From positions 62,001-126,000 of the forward strand of contig QJNS01000175.1 of the NCBI GenBank assembly GCA_004154925.1: a DNA stretch of 64,000 nt. Reading direction: 5' to 3'. The first letter of the stretch is position 1. Each line of letters opens with the position of its first letter. The translations under genes and the position numbers were made by a program. Below, piece by piece: positions 34,273 to 47,155 of the stretch. The DNA is from Monosporascus cannonballus (lineage: Eukaryota; Ascomycota; Sordariomycetes; Xylariales). The notes under the pieces are model-generated. The model did no database searches and had not been told where the DNA came from. It worked only from the letters and a program-made list of their open reading frames with translations.

Positions 34273-37200
34273 TTTTAATAATTCCTTGATTAATAGCCGA
34301 TAAATAATTTACCACTGAATTAGGGTATAAGGTTTTTCGAACTTAATGCAAACGATAATACAAGATAATATTCAGAAAATAAATAATATACCCGATCCTC
34401 GTTATTAACTAATAAAAAATTAATAATAAGGTTAAAAGATTTACCGCTCTTTTAAGAAACTTTTCGATTAATTAATAATATAACCCTTTTTACTACCCGA
34501 TTACAGGGAAAACCTTTTTTCTCCTAGCCTAAATAACAATTTACCCCGGTTCCCAAAGATATTATTAAGGTCCAGAAAAAAAAAGTCGGAAAAAAAGGCG
34601 GCTAAGGAAGCATCTAAAGAAAAGTATCCTTCTGAAAGTTAAAAAGGTAAAGAAATTGAAACAAAAAATATTTCTTTAAGGGATAAATATATATCGAAAA
34701 AGAAAAACCATTAATTAACGAAAACCTATATATCTTAATAATAAAAATACGAATATTAAAAAAGGAAAACGTTAAATTTTCTCGTTAATAATAATAAAAA
34801 ACTTTTACCTTACCTTTATTTAGCGCAAACCAAATACGGGAAAAATTGTTTTATTTTCCAGCTATTACGAGATGTCGGATATTAAAAGATATAAACCAAT
34901 TTTTTCTAAGTTTTATGATAGATTTACGGATATAAAAAGATTTTTAGTGTAAGTTAGGTTTTACCTTAAATTCTATAAAAGTTTTTTAACAAAGAATTAT
35001 TAAAAAATAATGGTTATTTTTTAACTGCTTACCGGAAAGGTTTTCTTATAGTTCGAACCTATTATGAAGAATTATTTGCAAAATTATCGGGAAGAATTTT
35101 CGAATATAACTAACTACAATTTTAACAAGTATTTCGAAAAAAAATATAAGCTTTATTTGGAAATCCGGACAAAAAATAATATGTAATTAAACAGCTTCAT
35201 TTCTTTCGCTAGATTAAGTTAGTATCTCAATATACGATTAAGTTTAATCGTTAGGTAATTATTTTTAACCTGTTAAAAAATAAGTTATTTTACCTTTATT
35301 ATAACGGCTTAAAGTTTTAAATTAAGGACGAGCTATATATGAAACTTAAAATGGGATTTTTTTTGCAAAATATATAAATAAGGTTATTATCGCCGACCGA
35401 CGTACCTTTAATCGGTATCTGGAGAAAAAAAGAACCGGCAGACGAGGTGACAATAAAGGCTTAAAGAGCTAAACCAAAAAGGATAAGAGTAAGCCTTAGA
35501 AAAAAACGAATTTTATTTCGAAAAAGCCTAAGAAAAACAAATATAAAGTAAAGTATTTTAATTATGGTAAAAAGGGATATTTTAAAAGTAAATATCGCTT
35601 TTTTACCAAGACAAATTCTAAGAAAAAAAATCCTTAATCTTAAAAAAAAAAGGTAAAATAATTAAATAAGAAATTAATAGTAAGGGAGAAAAAAAAGAAA
35701 AAAGAAATTAATGCGATTTTTTTTTCAGCTAGAATTTATTATTGCTATAATTACTTAGATCCGAAATGATATCCCAAAGTATAAAAATTATTCTAACTGC
35801 CAGGACTTTAAGGTTAAAACTTGCAAATATTATCTAGGATATATAGCTTCTAGAATAATTATTAAGCTAAGACACTAATGCTATTTTGATTCCTAGAAAT
35901 ATGAGATATATACGAAAAACGGCTAATTTCAGCCAGATATTAGCAATTATAGAAAATTGTCTCTAAAGTATTATAGGCTCCTAAAATATATTATTTACTT
36001 AAAAAAGTCGACGATAAAACCTTACGATTTATTACATTTTATTATTTGTTATATTAACGATTATTTTGTTTATTTTAAAGCTGAGGAAAATAATGATTTT
36101 TAGCCAGGATAGGACGAAAAAACATTTACCGAATTAGATAACGAATACCGATATATAAAGACTTTACGATGGCCGAAATACTTTCGATTTTGCTATTTAT
36201 ATCCTATATCGGAACGGAATTAAAAGGTGATATCGCAAGGATGCTTATATTATTTTTCGATATTTTGCATTTAACATAAGCTTTTAAATATGGAAATACT
36301 TTTTGCGAAAATTTACGTTTCCGATTTTATAATTCGCAGAATAAAGAACTAAGGAGCCAGGTAAAAAAAAAATTCTTAAGTACAAATATGGCAGAAGAAT
36401 ATGGTTTAGATATAAGGACGATTAATGTACCAAATATGCTATTAAGAAAGTATGCGAATAGAGGTTATTTTAGGCTAGATGATATCAAAAATCAAAAAGC
36501 TGTAAAGGGTTTCGAAACTAACATATCGAAAAACCCTAACCTATAAGACCTTATGCGAAGTAATAAAGAGAATACGTAATTAGATCGAGATTCTGTTTTA
36601 GGATAAAGCTAAAACTTTTAAAATAATAATTAATTCCGGAATAAAAGTCAATTTTGTTTTTTTCGTAGCAGTAAAAAAATACCAGATTTTCTAAAAATAT
36701 AAATTATAATTTTACAAATTGCGTACGGTAAACGGAAGTTTGTTTACTTACGAAAACGAACGAGTTTTAGGAAAAATTAAAAAATTTATTGTACGAATTT
36801 AAGGATACCAAGAATGCGTTTCGTTAGATATCGTTAATATCTCCGGATATGATATTATCTTAGGAATACCTTAGCTTTGATCTAGTAACTTATAGATTAA
36901 TTAGAAAAAACGAATATTTTTTTAGGAAAACGAAACAAAGATACTAAAAGAGGATAATCGAAAGATTTGTTATTTTATTAAGGAAGTATAGGTTCCTAAT
37001 TAAACCCCCTAGGTGCCTCCGTAATTTTAAAAATTCAAAAAATTATTTAAAAATAAAAAGGATTATGAACTATCTTTTTACGGTTAATGGGATTACCGGA
37101 TACCTATTAAGGAAGAATATTATCCTAAATTTTACAAAATTTAATATATAAATTCCGAAAAGTTAAAAGCCTTATAGAAAAGCATATAACTTAATTTAAA

Positions 37201-40200
37201 AATAGGATATATTTAACTTTTTAATTTTTCTGCTAGATATTCCGTTTTTATGGTATTAAAGATTAAGGATGGTAAGCAAAAAATCGATAAAGACGAAAAT
37301 TTTATTTACAGAAAAATAATCGATTACAAATAGTTGAACGATATTATAATCAAAAATGGATATCCCTTAACCTTTATAAATACCTTAAAAGAAAATGCCA
37401 GCAAAGCCAAATGGTTTATAGCACTTGATTTTTGCGATAAATACTACTGTATCCGAATGGTTAAAGGAGAAAAATAAAAAACGGCATTTAGGAAAATACA
37501 TGGATTTTACGAATACAAAGTAATACCTATGGGACTTACTAATGTCCCCGTTAGTGTTTAAAGTTTGGTTATAATTACGCTCCGATAATTCTTGGACAAA
37601 TTCGTATTTGTTTACTTTAACGATATCCTTATTTACTTCGAAACTTTGGAAAAATATAAAAAACAAATAACCCAAATATTCAGAACTTTAAATAAGGCAA
37701 ATATTCGAATTAACTTAGCTAAAAGTATATAGTATATGCAAAAACTAAATTTTTTAGAATTTATTCTTATTTTCGGTTAAATTCAGGTTTAACGTTTTAA
37801 GTTGGAAGCAGTTAAAAATTGGTTTATCCCTAATAAAGCGAACGTTACAAATATTTCATAAATTTTAGGATTTATTAGATATATACGTAGTTTAATTAAA
37901 GCATACGGAAATATAGTTAAACTATTAACGAAACTTACTATTAAGGAATACGTTAAAAAGGAATTTAAAATTTTAGAGAAAACCAAAGAAATATTTCGGA
38001 AATTAAAGAAAGTAATTATTAACGGACCTATTGTTAAATTATTAAACTTGAACAAAAAGAAATAATTAAAAACCGACGCCTTGGAATATGTCTTGAATAT
38101 AGTTTTAAAATAATAACAAGATAACGGCAAATACTATTGAATAATTTATTACTTAAAAGCATTCCGAAATGCAGAATTCAGATACTAAATTTACGATTAA
38201 GAATTACAGGTTATTATTAACGTTTTTAAAAAATAAAAATTATTTTTTAACGAAATTACAAAACCTTTCGATATTTATTCCAATTATAAAAACTTTACGC
38301 GATTTATAAAAGTTTAAAAGTTAAATAAACAATATAAAAAATAAATGTTTTTCTCTTTAGATTTAATTTTAAAATTTATTATATTAAATGAGAAAGAATA
38401 TCTAGGCCGATATTTTTAATTATAAAAGAAATTACGATTTTAAAGTCTCTAAAAAATATACAGATGTTATAGGACACTAAAAATAATATATAATTATATA
38501 AAATAATAAAAGAACCAACTTCCGAACTTTTGATACGGTTCCGAAATTTTTACGATACGAAAAAAAGGGAAAAGATAAAGCAGCTAAAAGGATAACCAAA
38601 AGATTAGTTATTATATTATGGTAAAACTTATGTTTTTAAGGATTAATAGGAATAATTCGTAAAGCAATTCTACGAAAACCCGTTACATGGATACTAAAGA
38701 ATTTTCAAAATTACTAGACGGTTATAAAAACGATATAATTTCCCAGAATTATATAATATAATTAAAAAGGTAATTAAGGATTGTAATATTTATAATAAAA
38801 TTAAAGCGTTACGATATAAGCCTTACAAATTATTACAGCTTATTAACATTCCTAATAAGGTATGGAATATTATAACTTAGAATTTTATTATTAACTTACC
38901 TTTATCGAAAAACCCAGTTATTAAAGTCGAATACGACGGAATATAAGTAATTGTTAATAAATTTACCAAGTATAAATACTTTTTACCTTTTAAAGGAAAC
39001 GTAATAGTAAAATAGTTGGTTTACGCCTTTATCAAATATGTTTTGATAAATATAGGATACTAGAGAAAATTATTTCCGATAAATATAAGCTTTTTATTTC
39101 AAAATTTAATACTAGCTTTTTTTTAAACAAATCGGTATTAAATTTAAATTCTTAATAACTTATTATTCCCAAACGGATAACTAAACCAAAACATTAAACC
39201 AAATCCTAAAATAATATTTTCGAAATTATGTTAATTATCAGCAAAATAATTGGGTAAAATTTTAACCATCAGCATAAATCGTTTATAATATTTTTATTAA
39301 TAAAAATATGGACGTTTTCTCTTATATAGCGATATACGAATATAATATAAAAACGAAACGATTTAAATAACCGTTTAATAGGGCATTAAAGATTTTTATA
39401 ATTGCGTTAAAAGCAAAAATATTAATAATAAAGATCAGACTAATTTAAACCCGTTTTCAAAACGAATTACGATTTTTGTAACAGCAAATAACCCAGTATT
39501 ATAATAAGAAAAAAATTAAAGGATTAATTTTAGTGAAAGAAAAAAAGGATTACTTATTACGCCGAAGATAAAAACGTAATTTTAAACATTTTTCAAATCA
39601 AAATAAAATAACCTAATAATAAGTTTAATTTTAAGAAGTTTAGCCCATTCAAAATTAATAAAGTTATTTCTAAAACCAATTACCGATTATCGTTACCTAA
39701 AAATATAAAAATATACCCTGTTTTCTATATTTCTTTACTTGAATTCATACCCAAAAACGCCTCGTTAAAAATAGACCTGGAATTTGAAAAGAATTATAAT
39801 AAATACGAAATCGAATAAATATTGGAGTTAAGAGTAATTAAAAATAAAATTTAATACCTAATTAAATAGGAAAAATACTTATATAAAGAAAACTTTTGAG
39901 AATTATTTAATTATTTGATAAATATAATAAACCTGGTTAAGACGTTCTATCGGCAAAATCCTAACCGACCGTCTTTGACGAGGCCAAGGTCGCAGACAAT
40001 AGCGGTCCCCGGCGCAAATCTAAACTTTCGGCGTTCTAGTCGAAAAAAAATAAACGTTTTCAAAATAGCATCCATCTTGGAAACAAACTGCGTTTATTCC
40101 CTTTCTATACGACATTATTTCTTTTTCAATTTGTTTTGATTTTCCAATTAATTTAATTTATAATTCTCTCTTAAAATAGCTATATCTTTTTTTTAAAAAA

Positions 40201-40671
40201 ACTTTTTGTTAAAGACGTATATGCCTTATCCGATTAACAAGCTTTTTTATTTTTTTCGGCAACCTCCCAATATTTGATTAAAATGTCTTCCGCCTCTTTT
40301 TATTCTTTTTCCAAGTAATTATTTTTTTCGCCTAGCCTCGTCAGGGAGTTCATAATTAGAACGTCATAAGCCAAGCGCTAACGACGAATATAGCAATTGC
40401 AGCTTAAAATGTGAAAGACGAAAAAATAATCGGTTTCGCCAAAGTACGTATAATTGGAACAGAGAAAAACCTTGACGCTAAACTTTTTTATTGAATTAAT
40501 TCGAACGTCGTAAAAATTACGTTAATTCAAATGAGATTTTCTCTTCTTTTTTTCGAATACGGCATATTATAATAAAATTAATTAAAATTTCTAAAAATTC
40601 TTTCTAATAAAATAAAACAATTACTTACAATTTTTATTTTTAGGATAAAAATCTTTGGAAAAGGAAAATAC

Positions 40672-41092
40672 TGTTACAGAAACAGGGGTTCCTATTTCTA
40701 AAAAAACGACCTTTAAAGCTTGACGTAAACCAGTCACGGTTAAATTCCGGATAAAGAAGCTTAGCCCTTAAAATAATCTAATTAATCTAAGTAATTTGGA
40801 CCAAATTATATAAATCATATAAATTCATAATATACTTACTGTAGGAATTGAGATATATAATAAATCGGTCCTTTATATAAATAATACCTACTTAGTTTTT
40901 CGTTCCTTAACTATTAATTTAAGTTCTTAATTAAGAGATAACTGTACCGTTCTCTAATTAAGGAAAAAATCTTTAAATCTCTTTAACGAACAAACCATTG
41001 AATTATTCTTCGCCCTATTGTTACCTGCAAATCAAGACCCTATTTCGAATACTGCTCATACCTCTAGGTGGATGTATGACAGGTTTGTTATA
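40672..41092 (+). repeat. 3' LTR of element B (+)
   Basis: 421 bp partner of 33853-34272. It ends TTTGTTATA followed by the target duplication GAATA. The purine-rich stretch GGAAAAGGAAAATA immediately upstream is the likely polypurine tract. Confidence 0.9.
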
Positions 41093-44000
41093 GAATAGTG
41101 AGATTTTAAATTATTTAATTAATTTTATAATTTTAAGAAATTATAATTTTGATAATCGTTTAACTGTTCTATAAGTTTTTTAATAATTATATAACGAGTT
41201 TTTATAAAGTTTCTCAATAATGTGTTTTTATTAATTTCGAAAAATATAAATCTTTTTATTGTACATCAATTAAATTTTGGCTTATCTTTGTAACTGTTAA
41301 ACTATTTTTTGCTTTTTCGCGTTTTAAAACTTTTACAATTATACGAAAAAGTCAGGAATTACTCTTTTCGTTAATATTTTATATAATTATCAGATAATCT
41401 ATTTGTTAAACTATATAATCCGTATATATTATTAAGAAACTCTAAAATTATACTTCTTTTTATAATATAAACAATTGATTTAAGTATTGTTTTCTTTAAT
41501 ATTCTATATTGTAAAATTCTATTTTAATAAGAGAATTATTTAAGTTTTATATCGTTTATTTAATTTTTATATTTTTATAAATTGGAGAAAATTCTCATAG
41601 TTCGAATAAATATCAAAACGATTTTTAATTTCAATAATTAAAGTTTCAATAGTTTTAAAAAAGTATTAGTAAATGTTAATAAATGTTTGTTATAAGTCGG
41701 GCATTTAAATTTTGCATTTCGTAAGACTTTAAAATAATAATCTATTAAGTATTATTTTTCTTAGCCTTTAATTGTTTAAATATAAAGTTTAAGTCGTAGT
41801 TTGAAACGTCGGTTTTTAAAAGATATTTTGTCGGCCTTAGATATTTTTCTTAGTAGTATTTTAATAATTTTATATCTAAGTTATTGAAAAGGTTTTAATA
41901 TTTCTTTTTAAAACCAATTTTTTAATATAGTTTTTAACAAAATATTTCGTGAATTGATTATTTATATTTTTGTATCCCTTAATTAAATTATATACGTAAT
42001 TAGTAAATTCGAAAATCTGACAGATATTCGTAATACTTACTCCATTAAAAATGGGCTAAGTTTTAATTGTTTTTAATTTGGAATTTGAATTTGAATTCGA
42101 GCAAATATTTAAGTAAATATTAAGAAATTTAATTTCTAGATAGACAGTATATCCTTTGCTAGATTAATCTAGAACTTAATATTTTTTACAGTTTTAAGAA
42201 TTTAAATAGTTTATTTTTCGTAATCTTTTTAAAGTTTTTAAATCAATATATTTGTATTGAAAATATGGAAATATCAAATTATTTCAGAATTTTCTTAAGA
42301 TGGATATATTAAATTACTAGAAATTTATTAATATGTTAATCAGTTCTATAAGTATAATTCGATATTCTTAATATTGGAATAGTATTATTTTTAAGCAGTG
42401 ATAATTTTTAGAAAACTAATTTTTTCAAATCACTTTATTTTGTATATATGTTTTTAACATATATATTTAAAGATTAAACGATATTTGTTTTTAATAACAA
42501 TATTATTTTAATATTTCGAATCTAGTTTGTTAGTAATAAATACAATTTCTCTTTTAGTTATTCTTTCGTTTATAGTTTTTAAATTTTGATATTATTAATC
42601 TTAAATAAACGATTAATAATATAAAATTTAGATATCTCTCTTTTTAAATTTAATTATATGAAACATTTAGACAACCTTTTATTTTATTAGCTTTATATAA
42701 TCACATTTATGAAATACGTGATAATTATCTTTTTATATAAGTATTCAGTAGCTTTATTAGTTCTATAATATTAAATTATAATTTCCTTTATTTTTAAATA
42801 ACTTTCTAAATTTGCAGTATTCAAAAGATAAATAACTAATCTGATTTACAATGTATATTCTTTTTAAATTTTATAACAGCGTGTATAAAATCGGTTTTTA
42901 AGTATTACTTATTATCTTAAGAAACGGTTTAAATTTTTAAACGAATTTATAAATTATTAGAGCAAAACCAAGATATTTTTAAGGCATTATTCTACTTTAG
43001 AATATTTATTATATTTAATAAAATATCTTTATAATGCGTTTAAATCTATAAAAGCAGTTTTTTTTGATTTTCAGAACATATATTTATTTTAATATTAAGA
43101 TGGACTTTCTATTACTAGATATAGTTTTTATAATTTTGATTTATATTTTTAAAAAGTTTAAATGATTTTTGCTACTATTATTTTTCTTTTTAGTTTCATG
43201 TTTATTATAGCTTTAAACCTTTATTGTTATAGCAAATATAGATTTCAATTAAACTCAGCATTCGTTTTATTTTATATACAGTTTTATATTAATAGGATTT
43301 GGGAAATTTTAATAACGAAAACATTTAATATTTCTTTAAATGAATCAATTTATTTGTACAAATAGGCCTTTACTTTCGTGTGTTTTTGGTATTATATTTG
43401 ATATAATAATCGTTTATATATTTTTACCATTATTTATTTAATTAATATTCGAAAATAACTATCGTTTTTAGTACAAGTTGTGGTCTTTTTGTTTTCCAAG
43501 TCATTGCATTAAAAGTAGGAATTTTTCATAGATTTATTTTCAAATTTAAGCATTCGTATTAAATATAAAATACTCGAAAGTAATATAATTATCTTTGTAA
43601 TATAGCCTTTGAACTTTATTTTAATTCGGAGCGTAAATAATAACACATGGGATATCTTGATTATGAGAAAGTTTTTATATATTTATATTTCTTACTTACT
43701 TTCACAATTAATTTGTCGCTTTATTTAAGCTAAACGCTATTCCTGTTTAGCCTATTAGTAAATCGAATAACCGTCGATATTAAAAATAGAAAAATATAAT
43801 ATAGTATAAAAGTTTAATAAAAATCTTTTATATATATTATATAATATAAAATTTGAATAGTTCGAATAATAATTATATATAATTATTAATATCTACCTAG
43901 AACTGGCCGTATTTGTCGTATATTTTGTAGTTTCGTTCGTTAAATCAATAAGGATTTTCTAGTTTTATTGTTATTTTATCAACCGTTTGTTTTAAATAAT

Positions 44001-44696
44001 TTTTATATGCTTTAATTTTACAGTCCTTATTACAACATATGCAAACCCGTTTATTTAAACTGCTATTTCGCTATATATATGCAAACGTTACCCGTTTGTT
44101 AAATATATTCCTTTTTCTTTTTTTATATAATAATAAAATATTTTTTAGAAGTTAAAAAACGTATAAAATTATAAATCTTTTTATACTTAAAAGATATTAA
44201 CTTTATAATCATCGATGTATTTTCGCTATAATTCTTATTATAATATATTTCATATTGAACGTTTCTAAATTATTTTTTCCTTATCATATTTTTAAATTTT
44301 CTAACTTTAAAAAATAGTAGAAATATTAATAAGCCTGTTTTTAACAGAGATAAAATAGTAACATAATATTATGTTGTAATTTTACGAAGTCTAAAAAGGA
44401 ATTTTGAATATCTTTATTTACATGTTATTATAATATACTTTATTCATAATGTTAAGCCCTTAAAACACATTTTAGAATAATATAAATATTTTTAAATGTT
44501 TTGAAATTGTTATTAACGTTTAAAATATAATGAAATCTAATTTTAAAAATAATGTTCAAACTTAAAATAATTAATACAAAAAGGTATATAATTATTACGT
44601 TAAAGTCCTTACTCTCGTAATTATATAACTATTGTTAATTAAATTATAACGGAATAAAATTAATTTCGAACAGGTTTAATTATTTAAAAGGTTATT

Positions 44697-44825
44697 GCAA
44701 CTGTAAGAGAATAGACAGAACTAGCGTCTTCGCTACATGACCAAAAGATCAGCAGTTTCAACGCCAGGATAAGTTGGAAGTCCTTATTCGCGCCTAAGTA
44801 GGAAACGCATCGGAGCTTATTTCCT
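44697..44825. other. Patch of normal composition inside element B (-)
   Basis: About 130 bases with clearly higher G+C than anything nearby sit in the gag part of the minus-strand B copy. I could not align the patch with the corresponding part of the + copy. No cloverleaf or frame was recognised. It may be a later small insertion. Confidence 0.4.
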
Positions 44826-45897
44826 TATAATAACGAATAAAATATTTTATTTTTAAAAGGGCTTTATTTATAAAAATCATAGATTATTATAAAATTGTCG
44901 CTATAATAAATTGTGACTACCGAAAATATATTAGTGTTGTTTGTTAAGACCTTTTTAAAATATATTTAAAATTTATTAATATTTAAGTTTTAATAGATTT
45001 ATGACATATTTTTTTAAAATAAGGGAAAAAATTATTTCAGAAACTTAATATTGTTTACTTTAAGCGTAACAGTAGAATCTACTGATCTGTTGGTAAAAAT
45101 ATATTAATTAATATTTCTTTAATATATTTAAAACTTGCTACGAATTAAAATATTTGTTTATTAATTACGAAATATATTATGTATACGGCTTAACTCTTCC
45201 ATGATAACATTTACATGTTTATATTATAGAACCGATAATATAATAACATTATTCCAAATTTATCAAATATAATGGTGAAAATAGCCCAGTATATATAATA
45301 TATTTTTATTTTCAAATTCGCCTTATGTTATCATTAATGTCTTAATTTAAACTTTCCTAACTTTCTAATTTAGAAAATGATGTGCAATAATATTTATCAT
45401 TTTTATTAATAAATTTATATAATTAAGTAATTAATATATATAGCTTCTAACTTTAGACAATAATATAACACAATACAAAATTAACAGAATGTTTTAAAAT
45501 TATTTTATGCCCTAAATATAATCTTTCGACTTATAAAATAATTCAAAGTCAATCCGGTTATGCGCTTTTGTTAAATAATATAATAAATTAAAGGTTCCGT
45601 TAATATAAAATGAAAATATAAACGGTCAATCAAATAATATAGGACCGTTTATTAAATATTTCGATATTTACTGGGTTCGAATTTAAATAATCATATATTT
45701 TAATTATTAAAACTTTTAAATTTATAAAACTTGAACGAAAGCAAAATACTAGCATAAATTAAAGTTATATATATTTTAATAAACGTTTATAATATATAAT
45801 ACTTAAGATAACACTGATAATATCGTAACAAATTATTAATATAATATAATAGAAAACGTATATTAAACCATTAAAATAAAAATAAATTCAATATATA

Positions 45898-46769
45898 CCT
45901 ATCTTGAAAATCGGGTATAGCTTTTGGATTTATTTGTATTTTATCAATAATTTTATATTTTTCAGCTAATATGAAGTAAATTAAAATTATTGAGTTTTAC
46001 AATCTATTAATACTCATTTCGTGTATTAGAATTATAAATTTTGACTATTTACCTAATTAATTTTAATAATTTAAATTAATAAATACAATAGTAATGAACT
46101 TAATTCTAAACATTTATGAAATATACTATTGTGTAAATATGGTTATTAAAAACTTCATTTTCAAATTATAATTTTTAAATTATTTTTAAAGCTTTTTTAA
46201 AATAACTTTAATTCCGAAAATATAATTTAATAATTCATTATAGAATAAAGTAAATACAAATAAATAAAAGAATATTAACGAAATTGTTAAATATTAATAT
46301 CTAATAAAATCGCTTATTATTTCTTTTGATTTATTGAATGTATTGTTGATATTATATTTGTAACCGCAAAAATATTTTACATTATCAATGCTTTATAATA
46401 TATTATATAACATGTATTATTATTTGTAAAGTACATAAAACCGTGATTTCGTTTTTATTATTTTGATTTTATATAATATATTTGTTTTAAATAATAACCT
46501 GAATTCGTTTACCTGTTTAATTGATATTTAAATTATTTACAATTTACTAATTAAATTAAATATCTTATATTATATAATGGGATATAGATTTAAAAATATT
46601 TTAAATATAAATTATTACGTATATATTAATATTTAACAAAATTATTTGAGTTTTTAAATATTTACATATCATTAATATTATAATATTGTTATAGAAAAAA
46701 TTAATATATAAAAGACTCCAATTAGACATGTCTGGTGGGCTCCACTAGAGGCTATAAAAAGTGTTTGGA
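45898..46769. repeat. AT-rich stretch, continuation of repeat D
   Basis: The left part resembles 61640-61830, including matching spacing of TTTGTATTTTATCAATAATT here and TTTAGTATTTTACTAATTAA there. This suggests repeat D continues beyond the inserted B element. The last 60 bases (about 46710-46769) are less mutated and lead to the family C LTR. No gene. Confidence 0.45.
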
Positions 46770-47155
46770 TGTGACGGCTAAGCTAATTAACTAACTATTA
46801 AACCTAAGTCGACGGGTTTATGTTGGCAGGAGTATCGTAGAAATCTCAGTAATGAAAAATAACTCACTTACGTCTCGTAATACCAAGGATATATTGGGTA
46901 ACGAAGTTATGGGTATTGCTAAAAATTGCAAGCTGGTATCATTTAAATTATAGAAATAATAAATGTATATATCCTTTATATATTGATTATATCTTTATTA
47001 AAATTTAATACCGTTATAAATTTATGATTATTGGATTCGATAAATTCTCTATAGATGTATTTGGACTTTGACGCCAAAAACAAATCCAAATTACATAACC
47101 GTTTTTGCGTAAGTCCGACCGTTTTCTGCGACCGATCTTAGGTTAGGTTATAATT
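46770..47155 (-). repeat. 3' LTR of element C
   Basis: It aligns with 53283-53633 over most of its length. Shared landmarks include CGGCTAAGCTAATTAACTAA near the left end and GTCCGACCGTTTTC near the right end. It is longer than its partner because of small insertions in the middle. The right edge is approximate. Confidence 0.8.

Larger units (their letters stand above)
33853..41092 (+). mobile_element. Gypsy element B, plus-strand copy
   Basis: 7240 bp flanked by a perfect 5-bp duplication GAATA (33848-33852, 41093-41097). LTRs are 33853-34272 and 40672-41092. The interior on + shows a gag region (about 34550-35500) and a zinc-knuckle remnant (35554-35595) with all four metal ligands changed to Tyr. 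The reverse transcriptase remnant (about 37430-37700) has YEYKVIPMGLTNVPVSV and an active-site remnant VYFNDILIY in place of YxDD. The RNase H region is about 38030-38330 and integrase about 38870-39450. A purine tract precedes the 3' LTR. It is inserted head-on into the opposite-strand copy of the same family. It is dead: many TAA/TAG codons and substituted catalytic residues. Confidence 0.85.
26032..45897 (-). mobile_element. Gypsy element B, minus-strand copy, split by two later insertions
   Basis: The pieces are 26032-26373, 31961-33852 and 41098 to about 45897. Each aligns, in reverse complement and in the right order, with the + strand copy at 33853-41092. 26032-26373 plus about 31961-32030 is the 3' LTR. 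32030-33852 matches the 3' internal part of the + copy, from about 40670 back to about 38790. 41098 onward continues from about 38730 through integrase, RT (near 42000-42300) and gag. It carries heavy G/C-to-A/T decay. The right end is inferred from the resumption of repeat D and may be off by tens of bases. ATATC at 26027-26031 is a candidate target duplication. Confidence 0.7.

Noticed and set aside
37385..38130. Minus-strand frames of 96 and 113 codons in element B (+)
   Set aside because: They are mirror frames of the plus-strand RT to RNase H region. Their openness reflects loss of C and G from the sense strand.
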